Source: Calditrichaeota bacterium AABM5.125.24 (GTDB lineage: Bacteria > Electryoneota > AABM5-125-24 > Hatepunaeales > Hatepunaeaceae). Taken from it: DNA of 12,771 bases. Position 1 is the stretch's first letter. Every line of letters begins with the position of its first letter. A program made the translations under genes and the position numbers. The stretch spans positions 1 to 12,771 of the forward strand of contig MWJR01000124.1 in assembly GCA_002127415.1 (NCBI GenBank). The letters are read 5' to 3'. Under the pieces are notes generated by a model. The model had not been told where the DNA came from and made no database searches. It worked only from the letters and a program-made list of their open reading frames with translations. Positions 7,401 to 12,771 of the stretch are shown here, piece by piece.

Positions 7401-10400
7401 GCCAGCACGACGCTCTGCTCTTCGAGATCGAGGTCAATCCGGAACTCATCGGTTCCTATGAGCTCACTTATGGTGAAGTCTACAGTGCCCTCATTGATAA
7501 TGGTCAGCGGGACATGGCTCTCGTAGCCGTCCACAAAGGCGTTCGGGAACTCAACAAATTCCGCGGCATCCGGGAGCGGATTGAACACCGGAGCGGTGTT
7601 GACCACGGCTACGCCTACCACATACATCGTGACCGGGAAGACAATCTCGGGGGTGACCGGGTCGTTCGAGAAGAAGTGTATCTCCGCCCGATATAAGCCG
7701 CCGATGGCGCCCACTGCGTTCAGGGTGACAAAGAGGTCTTTCCCACTGCCGGGATTGATCGCATCATCCTTGGTTACCTTATTAGGTTCGAGGCCGATCC
7801 AGTACATCTCCGTGATGCCGTCGTCGTAGATGAGGATGTTGGGCACTTGACAAGCACCGCTCCAGAGATTGTGGCCGTCGTGCCCGACGCCGTCCAAATT
7901 CGAGTTGGCGTGGGTGGGAAAGTCCTGAACCGCTTCGGTGCAGGTCCACTCGTCGGTGTCAACCGCTATCTGATAGACACGGCCATTAGCCTGCATCCAC
8001 AACTGGCCGCCGGGATGCTTGGGCACCCACTCAATGCCGTCAATGGCCACATTTCCATGGAACTGCAGATGGTTGCCTATCTGACCGATCTCCTCCCAAT
8101 CTTCACCAGCAACATCAAACACGTGGATCGGTCCATTACTTTCGCTAACGAATATCCGATCTTCCTCGACATCCGCTGCCACGCCGACGGGTGTAAATCT
8201 CAAATTACATACGCCGAGATCCTCACCATCAGCGTTCCACTTTTGGAGGACATTATTATCGCTCCGGCTGTAAATAACACCATCCAGCCAGGCGCAATCC
8301 AACTGGCCCGGCGCATCCGCGTTCCCCGGTCGCCATTCCGTCACAAGCTCGTAATCATTGGCGGGGTCAACCGCCCAAATCCAGTTGAGTTTGGCGGCGA
8401 CGATCCACATCCATTCATTGTCCCAGTCCCAGGCTCCGGGGCACTGGTAGCCATCACTGTGCTGCGACTGAAACTGGTCGATCACATCGCCCGCTTCATC
8501 GCGGCGCGGACCGACCCGGCTGCCATCGCGAGCCGGACCGATCCTCCTTGCGTGACGGCTAACGTCGCCACGACCATCCTCACCACCGGGCTCCTCGATC
8601 ATCTCGGTCTTGGTGAAGAACCAGAGGCCGCTGCCGCCCGCGTTGAAGACCTCGACGGGATACTCATTAACCTCACCGGTGATCAGAGTATCTGTTATCC
8701 CATCCTCCGGGTCCGGGTCAATCAGCAAAACCGGAGCCGACATACCGACAGCCTGAATCCTTGCCGGATAGCCGTCCGCGTATTCCTCGCGGCCGTCGTT
8801 GGACGAAAACATCAGGATGTCCCGCTCGAAACCTTCCACATCCATCTCACAGGTGAGAGACAGCTCGGTTTTCTCACCCGGTGAGAGAACGAACGGGAAG
8901 TCATTCTCGTCAGAATAGTAGAAGAAGTCAGTCTCCACGGCCATGGCGTCCCAGACCTCGAGGTCGCTGGTGCCGACGTTCTTGACCGTGACCACAGTAT
9001 CCTTCGGGAAGGTAATCAGATCCTCACCGTCGAAGCCGAAGTAGACAATGCCGAAGTCAATCGGAAGATCGATGAACTCGCCCTCTTCATCCCGCTCATC
9101 GCCACCAGGGGTGACGTCGATGTTGGCGATACCGGTGACCGACATAACGACCTCGATCTCCACATCCGGCCAAGCCGGATCGTTGTTCAGGACGTGGAGA
9201 ATAGCCTTATAATCCCAGGTAAAGCAATTCGCGGCATCCAGTTTGACGATCATATCCCGATCCGCACCAGCTACTAACACGTCCTGCTCGGGTTCCCACA
9301 TCAGCCAATACATCTCTGTGATGCCGTCGTCGTAGATGCGGACGGTGGCGGGGGCGCGACCGGCGATCCACAAATGGTGACCGTCATGGCAGCAACCGTC
9401 ATACGTCACGTTGGCTCCGCCGCTTGCAAACCGCGCCACTTCGTTCAGGGCCTGCCACTCTTCGGTATCGACCGCAATCTGAACCAACTGCTGGACGTTG
9501 TGCTGGTTGATCCACAACTGCCCTTCGGGATGTCTGAACACCCACTCTAACGCATAGGGATTCTGGTTCCCGATGAACTGTTTATAGTTGTCAATCGCAC
9601 CGATCTCTTCGCCGAGTTGGCCCTCATCGTCCAGCTCGAAGACGCGGATGGGCTGCGGTGCGGTATTATCCTTCAAGAATATCCAGCCGTTTTCCTGGTC
9701 GATCGCCACACCATAGAATCTGAAAGGCACCTGCACGTTCCCCATATTATTGCCATCAATGTCCCAACGCTGTATAACCTGCTGCCCATGCTGGTTGGCG
9801 TAAACCATCCCGTCGAACCAGGCGCCGTCCATCGAGCCCGGCATGGCCCAGCTCCCAATCTCCTCGAACTCCTCGTAGTTGGCGTCGTGGGTCCAAACGG
9901 CGATCTGGCTGGCGCTGTAATTGACGAAGAACATCGCCTCGTTGTCCGGGTCATAACCGACCGGCGAGATGTATTGGTTGGCGACGTTGGGACCGGCGAA
10001 CTCGGCGATCAGGTCGCCAGGTTCATCGCGCCTCGGGCCGAGTCTGCCGTCGGTGCGGCGCGCGGAGCGGGCGCCCAGATCACGTTCAGGCTCTGAGGTG
10101 ATCTCGCCCTCCGTCCACCAGATCAGATCGGCTGTGCCGGCATTGAAGATGTTGAAAGAAAACTCCGCCGTCTCCCCGGTCATCAGCGAATCCAAGATCT
10201 CAACGCCTTCCGGATTATAGATTTCAACATCCATGACAGGCGGCGGCGAAGCGAGGGCGTGCAGCGGTATGGCGACCTCCTCGATGTTGCTGGCGTCGGA
10301 GGTGACGATCATATTGGCTTCAAATAGAACGGGTTCCTCTTCATCATTAAAAGGGGATTTGAAGATGAAGGTGAGCACGGTCTCCTTCTGAGGCGCGATC

Positions 10401-12771
10401 GCGAGGTCGTTTATCGGTTGACCCTCTTCATTCACACAGGTGAAGATCGGCGGGTCCTGGGCATCATCGGAGACCACCTTCGCTATCACCAGCTCGCTGG
10501 TGCCGTCGTTTTTGAAGGTAATATCCACCTCATACGGCCCGCCGAGGAACAGACCCAGCGCCGGCGGTTTAGGATTCTCCTCATCCGGGTCGTAGTAGAG
10601 ATTCCAGTCAACGACGCTGCCCTCCGGAACAGGATTACCGAGATCAGGCGGATCCTCCTCGGCCAGGGTATGCTCCCAGTCGAACCAGATGACCGGCGCG
10701 CCCTGAACGTGGATGAGAACCGGCACCTGCATCTCCCGGTTCGACGGGTCGTTGTTGTAGAAGTGGATGATGGCCTCGTAATCGCCGGTGAACACGCCGA
10801 ACCCATCGAGAAAGACAGTGAAAACCTTTGAGAAGACCTCATCACCGTCAGTGGGCGGGATGTGCGCCTCATAGATGTCCATCTCCATCAGGTCCGGGTC
10901 ATCGCGCCTCGGGCCGACCCGGTCGTCGATGCGGCGCGCGGAGCGGGCCGAGAGGTCGCGCTCCTCCTCGATCATCTCAATCTCGGCCTCTACGTTGAGA
11001 GTGCAGGAGCCGGTGTTGAATAGCTCGATCGTCCACTCGAAAGTCTCAGCGCCTACCAGCCCCTCCTCAATCTTCGATGGATCCTGGACCTCACCACCCG
11101 GATCACGAACCTCCAGCGAGATGATGGGCGGGTCGAATACATCGGCCCGAACGTCGAACTCCACGGGGCTGCGATCATCCACTTTCGAGTTGTTGTGTAT
11201 CTCGAAGGTTCCCTCATACAGCCCGGCGCCATCCTCCTCAGGCGTCATGAAGGTCAGGACGCTGATCACCTTCTCACCCGGGACAATCGCATCGAAATGA
11301 TCGGGCTCGGCGGTGAAGTGCGGATTGTCACAGACGATGGAATCAACCACCGCATCCACAACGCCGGTGCTCTTGATCACGATCTGAACCGAGTATGGCC
11401 CACCCCAGTATAAATCAGGATCAAAGACGGCGTTCCAGTCGTAGTCATCCGGCCAGCCGTAGTCCTCATCCCATTCGACCGCCAGGTCAGGGGCGGCGTC
11501 AACAAACACAATAACTGGCACCTCGACCGTATCCTTCTGCGGGTCGTTGGACAGTATGAAAAGCGATGCCACATACTCACCATCACCCAGCCCGAAGGCA
11601 TCCAGGGTGACGAAGATCTCCTTCTGGTCTCCGCCCCTAATCGTGCCCTCGGTGGGGTCGACCATCAGCCAATACATCTCTGTGATGCCGTCGTCGTAGA
11701 TGCGGACGTCAGCGTTCCCCTGACCGCCGACCCAGAGATGATGCCCGTCGTGCGTTACAGCGTCGTAGCCCTGCGTGATCTGCGCAGGGAAGTTCTGAAC
11801 TGCCGCAACGAGTTCCCATTCATCCGTGTCGACCAGAATCTGGTAGACGTTATGAGTGCTGTTGTTTGCGATCCAGAGCTGTCCGTCGGGATGCCTGGGA
11901 ACCCACTCGACGTTGTAACAGTTGGCGTTGCCGCCGTTGAATGGCTGCGGGTTCGGAATCGTCCCGATCTGCTCACCGCGGTCGTTCCCGTCCATCTCAT
12001 AGACCTGGATGACACCGGCGGCAGCCTGGTTACGGGCGAACATCAACCCTTCCTCATTATCAAACCCCACACCATACGTCGAAAAGCCCATCGGCAGATC
12101 ACCGAGGTTTTCGCCTTCGACGTCAAACCGATACAGACTGGAGTTTACAGTCAGGTTGCAGACGTAGATTACACCGTCATACCAACCACCGTCCATCGGT
12201 CTTGGCACAGCAAAGCGGTTCACCTCCTCGAAGTCATCGTAGTTGTTGTGGGTCCAGACGTATACCATTGAGGCATTGTAGTGTGTAAAATACATCACCT
12301 CGTTGTCCGGATCCCAACCGACCGGCGAAACGTATTGGCCGGCGAGGTTGGGCCCGGCGAACTCGGCGATCAGGTCGCCAGGGTCATCGCGGCGCGGGCC
12401 TACGGCGCCGTCGGTGCGGCGCGCGGAGCGACGGCTCGCATCGCGCTCGGGCTCGCTGATTATCTCTGGTTTAATGGTGAAGTTGAGGTCGGCGTCGCCC
12501 TCATTGGCGAGCTCCAGCATGTGAATCTCTTTCTCACCGGTCCACAGCTCGACCTCCGTGATCGAAGCGGGAAAGATCTCTAAGATAGGAGGCAGGCTGG
12601 GGGCTGCGTGCAGGGCGACATTAACCTCCTGCTCGTTCGGGTCGTTGCACTCGAATAACAGCGTCTCGTTACGTTCATCGGAATCGTCAACGTCGCACGC
12701 GAAGGTGATTGTGACCACCCCGGACTCGCCCGGCTCCAGATACAGATGATCCGGTTCGGGGGTGAAGTTTC
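4481..12771 (-). CDS. Giant multidomain secreted/surface protein with T9SS sorting tail (5' end beyond window)
   Basis: The frame is open from the right edge to a TAG at 4481, giving 2762 visible residues. The codons before the apparent GTG at 12718 read as a beta-sandwich strand (NFTPEPDHLYLEPGESG), so the true start is outside. Residues below are counted from the edge. The protein is a chain of immunoglobulin/ASH-like segments ending in [SN]NDP. Five Arg-rich linkers lie at 109-133, 604-628, 896-920, 1401-1429 and 1897-1921. Propeller-like units of about 235 residues follow linkers 1, 3 and 4. Linker 2 is followed directly by the next beta-sandwich, and linker 5 by a ThuA/class-I amidotransferase-like domain. 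Two GDD..DG..EEF..LWD modules follow, bracketing a GWNIVAYYP repeat pair, then a T9SS type-A sorting domain (about 2678-2762). It should cross the outer membrane by the type IX system and be anchored or released. Acidic residues dominate, as in many extracellular proteins. Adhesin or surface-layer roles are guesses. Confidence 0.9.
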   Translation of the reverse strand, partial: NFTPEPDHLYLEPGESGVVTITFACDVDDSDERNETLLFECNDPNEQEVNVALHAAPSLPPILEIFPASITEVELWTGEKEIHMLELANEGDADLNFTIKPEIISEPERDASRRSARRTDGAVGPRRDDPGDLIAEFAGPNLAGQYVSPVGWDPDNEVMYFTHYNASMVYVWTHNNYDDFEEVNRFAVPRPMDGGWYDGVIYVCNLTVNSSLYRFDVEGENLGDLPMGFSTYGVGFDNEEGLMFARNQAAAGVIQVYEMDGNDRGEQIGTIPNPQPFNGGNANCYNVEWVPRHPDGQLWIANNSTHNVYQILVDTDEWELVAAVQNFPAQITQGYDAVTHDGHHLWVGGQGNADVRIYDDGITEMYWLMVDPTEGTIRGGDQKEIFVTLDAFGLGDGEYVASLFILSNDPQKDTVEVPVIVFVDAAPDLAVEWDEDYGWPDDYDWNAVFDPDLYWGGPYSVQIVIKSTGVVDAVVDSIVCDNPHFTAEPDHFDAIVPGEKVISVLTFMTPEEDGAGLYEGTFEIHNNSKVDDRSPVEFDVRADVFDPPIISLEVRDPGGEVQDPSKIEEGLVGAETFEWTIELFNTGSCTLNVEAEIEMIEEERDLSARSARRIDDRVGPRRDDPDLMEMDIYEAHIPPTDGDEVFSKVFTVFLDGFGVFTGDYEAIIHFYNNDPSNREMQVPVLIHVQGAPVIWFDWEHTLAEEDPPDLGNPVPEGSVVDWNLYYDPDEENPKPPALGLFLGGPYEVDITFKNDGTSELVIAKVVSDDAQDPPIFTCVNEEGQPINDLAIAPQKETVLTFIFKSPFNDEEEPVLFEANMIVTSDASNIEEVAIPLHALASPPPVMDVEIYNPEGVEILDSLMTGETAEFSFNIFNAGTADLIWWTEGEITSEPERDLGARSARRTDGRLGPRRDEPGDLIAEFAGPNVANQYISPVGYDPDNEAMFFVNYSASQIAVWTHDANYEEFEEIGSWAMPGSMDGAWFDGMVYANQHGQQVIQRWDIDGNNMGNVQVPFRFYGVAIDQENGWIFLKDNTAPQPIRVFELDDEGQLGEEIGAIDNYKQFIGNQNPYALEWVFRHPEGQLWINQHNVQQLVQIAVDTEEWQALNEVARFASGGANVTYDGCCHDGHHLWIAGRAPATVRIYDDGITEMYWLMWEPEQDVLVAGADRDMIVKLDAANCFTWDYKAILHVLNNDPAWPDVEIEVVMSVTGIANIDVTPGGDERDEEGEFIDLPIDFGIVYFGFDGEDLITFPKDTVVTVKNVGTSDLEVWDAMAVETDFFYYSDENDFPFVLSPGEKTELSLTCEMDVEGFERDILMFSSNDGREEYADGYPARIQAVGMSAPVLLIDPDPEDGITDTLITGEVNEYPVEVFNAGGSGLWFFTKTEMIEEPGGEDGRGDVSRHARRIGPARDGSRVGPRRDEAGDVIDQFQSQHSDGYQCPGAWDWDNEWMWIVAAKLNWIWAVDPANDYELVTEWRPGNADAPGQLDCAWLDGVIYSRSDNNVLQKWNADGEDLGVCNLRFTPVGVAADVEEDRIFVSESNGPIHVFDVAGEDWEEIGQIGNHLQFHGNVAIDGIEWVPKHPGGQLWMQANGRVYQIAVDTDEWTCTEAVQDFPTHANSNLDGVGHDGHNLWSGACQVPNILIYDDGITEMYWIGLEPNKVTKDDAINPGSGKDLFVTLNAVGAIGGLYRAEIHFFSNDPVTPEIVFPVTMYVVGVAVVNTAPVFNPLPDAAEFVEFPNAFVDGYESHVPLTIINEGTVDFTISELIGTDEFRIDLDLEEQSVVLAQSEIVVNMVFSPAVVGAREGVIGFICDAENEEVVENNGRLDMVVHGVGELRPIIGTDPADDDWIHVNMLLSDEPEERTLVVSNAAGDSRCDLEYEIGIEEVEGEEGRDAPARSARRTDRRAGPRRDQVDLEGKMFAVIQGDPELMEVGWAWMDNKMMDPILDKLNPDEQGDGYHSYRVLNNAAVWDDIAFEDYDAIVVGMYGNLQPFNNGYNANYERFCEYIAGGGAAYFETSSATQPQSPGGIRNNGAGGERHGRLVVSPNPQDENYSFFADICHESQGGELWEEGHIIRGANDDVRAGDWTYSHYNLGQFEDNDEIEWFQVIAVKQNAGTAAAVAYGYGNGTVLTQGGMTGLNWTSHRQPGQWGSIAAEILFYLMESGVSWVEIDASEGTVAAGEDSVHTLTFNAEGLENNTDYYADMSIESNDPEAPVVTIHLHLKTGARPPVHFVPERTTRWVHELAVTDFTFNFEPVTNGWEIGAYTPGNLLAGGAAWWLEGVEDATLLLNAYGDDPETGEVDGFGANEEFAFLAWDPEADEEFPVQFTLTGHQTWRDGGESELVINAYSPVTQEIPCERWSMISLNVSPLEDMYDPDEPRGPDIWRMVETFRNDQDEQTLRLLKNEIGQFCYPYSDPPFNNIPFWNLEEGYWVNVTEPVVASWDGIQFPPDWPLSIDPGWNIVAYYPTYPLIARAPEYYVVGSLVEAGQLILAKNDNGEFMYPARGFSNMRAWDEGEGYQINLDVEGPIIYSYPPEEALLAADVGERGDFDGHWATPASTGGNMSVLVMSLPEFEIEGSQVAAFNTSDRMVGMGRVVDGRCGLAVWGDDQTTELIDGMARSEAFELRLWDADREVEVGLTPTVFREGSKLTYETNGFVALDVEVQPELPAEFYLTQNYPNPFNAMTKLSYGLPEAARVSIRVYDLAGRPVTTLVNGEQEAGHYTAVWNSRDASTGVYIVRMESAYFNAVRKVMLVK
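4484..4738 (-). other. T9SS type-A C-terminal sorting domain of the giant protein
   Basis: The last 85 or so residues carry every hallmark of the family (TIGR04183-like): YLTQNYPNPFN, LSYGLPEAARVSIRVYDLAGR, AGHYTAVWN, STGVYIVRM and a short basic end (KVMLVK). In characterised T9SS substrates this domain directs export through the outer membrane and is cleaved off by the sortase-like PorU. It is the strongest taxonomic clue in the window, pointing to the FCB group. Confidence 0.92.
4755..6035 (-). other. C-terminal stalk: two DGF/LWD modules bracketing a pair of NIVAYY modules
   Basis: The first module (about 5706-6035) has GWEIGAYTPGNLLAGGAAW, AYGDDPETGEVDGF and EEFAFLAWDPEA. The second (about 4755-5098) repeats this order as GSQVAAF, VWGDDQTTELIDGM and EAFELRLWDADRE, so the two are diverged copies. 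Between them (about 5170-5695) two related halves appear: MISLNVSP with LLKNEIGQFCYPY and IPFWNLEEGYWVNV, then GWNIVAYYP with LAKNDNGEFMYPARG and MRAWDEGEGYQINL. I know this arrangement, just before a T9SS tail, from other FCB-group surface proteins. The function is unknown and a structural stalk or carbohydrate contact is possible. Confidence 0.65.
6265..7006 (-). other. ThuA / class-I amidotransferase-like domain after linker 5
   Basis: About 247 residues: FAVIQGDPELMEVGW, then FEDYDAIVVGMYGNLQPFN, then a helix leading to EYIAGGGAAYFE, and near the end GTVLTQGGMTG followed by GSIAAEILFYLME. The alternation of DYDAIVV strand, helix and YIAGGGAAYFE strand, and the final aromatic helix, are typical of the flavodoxin-like amidotransferase/ThuA fold. 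No GxCxG nucleophile elbow is seen, so a glutaminase activity is unlikely. It takes the place occupied by propeller units in modules 1, 3 and 4. The fold call is by eye. Confidence 0.5.
7007..7081 (-). repeat. Arg-rich linker, copy 5 (before the ThuA-like domain)
   Basis: A 25-residue segment with core SARRTDRRAGPRRD, containing 8 arginines. It joins an immunoglobulin-like segment to the ThuA-like domain. The usual DxPGDL ending is changed to QVDLE here. Confidence 0.85.
7793..8482 (-). repeat. Propeller-like unit of module 4
   Basis: About 230 residues between linker 4 and IYDDGITEMYWI. Landmarks shared with the units of modules 1 and 3: WDWDNEWMW, a WLDGVIY strand, EWVPKHPGGQLWM, YQIAVDTDEW, GHDGHNLW and the closing IYDDGITEMYW. 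Regularly spaced Trp/Gly and strand-turn patterns suggest a beta-propeller of NHL/YncE kind. It is the most diverged of the three copies. Confidence 0.75.
8483..8569 (-). repeat. Arg-rich linker, copy 4, with an internal duplication
   Basis: 29 residues, longer than the other copies. It contains RIGPARD (8525-8545) and then RVGPRRD (8498-8518), a 27-nt-period tandem duplication with 17 of 21 bases matching between the two units. It leads to the propeller-like unit of module 4. Confidence 0.8.
9299..9344 (-). repeat. 46-bp exact direct repeat, copy A (end of module 3 propeller unit)
   Basis: These 46 bases are identical to 11663-11708. They encode the VRIYDDGITEMYWLM ending of the propeller-like unit. 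The corresponding part of module 4 (about 7803-7830) differs at a few positions. Confidence 0.9.
9299..10009 (-). repeat. Propeller-like unit of module 3
   Basis: 237 residues from IAEFAGPNVANQYISPVGYD to ITEMYWLM. It closely follows the module 1 unit: GYDPDNEAMFF, AMPGSMDGAWFDGMVY, FYGVAIDQENGWIF, EWVFRHPEGQLWI, VQIAVDTEEW, CHDGHHLW, VRIYDDGITEMYWL. A YncE/NHL-type beta-propeller is the likely fold. The ligand is unknown. Confidence 0.8.
10010..10084 (-). repeat. Arg-rich linker, copy 3
   Basis: 25 residues with core SARRTDGRLGPRRD and ending EPGDL, with 7 arginines. It joins an immunoglobulin-like segment to the module 3 propeller unit. At the DNA level the last part is continuous with a stretch of about 29 bp shared exactly with linker 1 (around 9993-10021 and 12354-12382). 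Confidence 0.85.
10886..10960 (-). repeat. Arg-rich linker, copy 2 (no propeller follows)
   Basis: 25 residues with core SARRIDDRVGPRRD and 7 arginines. Unlike the other copies it is followed after about 25 residues by the next beta-sandwich (FTVFLDGFGVFTGDYEAIIH, YNNDP). The propeller-like unit is therefore absent from this module. Confidence 0.85.
11663..11708 (-). repeat. 46-bp exact direct repeat, copy B (end of module 1 propeller unit)
   Basis: Identical to 9299-9344, 2364 bp away. Identity stops at both ends (C versus A before it, T versus G after it), although the two units around it differ at many positions. Confidence 0.9.
11663..12370 (-). repeat. Propeller-like unit of module 1
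   Basis: 236 residues from IAEFAGPNLAGQYVSPVGWD to ITEMYWLM. Internal strands with W/G/D turns: GWDPDNEVMYF, VPRPMDGGWYDGVIY, TYGVGFDNEEGLMF, EWVPRHPDGQLWI, YQILVDTDEW, THDGHHLWVGG, VRIYDDGITEMYWL. The pattern suits a beta-propeller of YncE/NHL type. Confidence 0.8.
12371..12445 (-). repeat. Arg-rich linker, copy 1
   Basis: 25 residues with core SARRTDGAVGPRRD, ending DPGDL, with 7 arginines. By direct count 60 of its 75 bases are G or C, clearly above the surrounding sequence. It lies between an immunoglobulin-like segment and the module 1 propeller unit. Confidence 0.85.

Noticed and set aside
7847..8884. Long plus-strand open frame of 345 codons inside the giant gene
   Set aside because: It is antisense to well-conserved coding sequence (linker 4 and the module 4 propeller). 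Its composition looks like a mirror of the sense codons and it has no domain motif.
7007..12445. Regularly spaced GC-rich repeats that might be taken for a CRISPR or satellite array
   Set aside because: The repeats are hundreds to thousands of bases apart, in frame within one protein, and diverge as coding sequence does.
4481..12718. Start of the giant gene at the GTG codon at 12718
   Set aside because: The same frame continues without a stop to the window edge and upstream codons encode a plausible beta-sandwich strand (FTPEPDHLYLEPGESG). No signal peptide follows the GTG.

Overview
The window reads as a chromosomal segment of an uncultured, fairly GC-rich bacterium of the FCB superphylum (Bacteroidetes/Chlorobi/Fibrobacteres and related candidate phyla). 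The main evidence is the C-terminus of the giant protein on the right. It is a textbook type IX secretion (T9SS) type-A sorting domain (NYPNPFN, VYDLAGR, AGHYTAVWN, GVYIVR). It is preceded by tail modules (GWNIVAYYP, GFSNM..W..GEGYQI) that I associate with secreted proteins of candidate FCB lineages. The sequence does not let me choose a phylum. No RNA gene, CRISPR array or phage gene is visible.

All five genes lie on the minus strand, so transcription runs from right to left. From right to left: (a) 12771-4481, a giant secreted multidomain protein of at least 2762 residues whose N-terminus is beyond the right edge, ended by a 17-bp-stem terminator at 4418-4459; (b) 4233-3817, a small Nudix hydrolase; (c) 3823-3672, a 152-bp MITE-like element with terminal inverted repeats whose right end supplies the Nudix stop codon; (d) 3565-2363, a class-V aminotransferase of the cysteine desulfurase family; (e) 2324-720, a secreted alpha/beta-hydrolase (PHB-depolymerase/feruloyl-esterase-like) fused to a PDZ domain, 38 nt behind gene d and probably co-transcribed with it; (f) 438-1, the N-terminal part of another secreted protein, cut by the left edge. 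The 281-bp gap between e and f holds a long imperfect hairpin and a shorter perfect one.

The giant protein is the most interesting object. It is built from immunoglobulin/ASH-like beta-sandwich segments ending in [SN]NDP. An arginine-rich linker of about 25 residues (core SARRxDxxxGPRRD) recurs five times at the same boundary, in an otherwise strongly acidic protein. What follows the linker differs: a tryptophan-rich propeller-like unit of about 235 residues (three times), nothing (once) or a ThuA/class-I amidotransferase-like domain (once). This looks like modular cassette assembly around a conserved junction, and an identical 46-bp stretch in two propeller units suggests recent duplication or gene conversion.

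Functionally the window mixes cell-surface and secreted proteins (giant protein, PDZ hydrolase, left-edge protein) with two cytoplasmic housekeeping-type enzymes (Nudix, cysteine desulfurase-like). I see no known pathway linking them.
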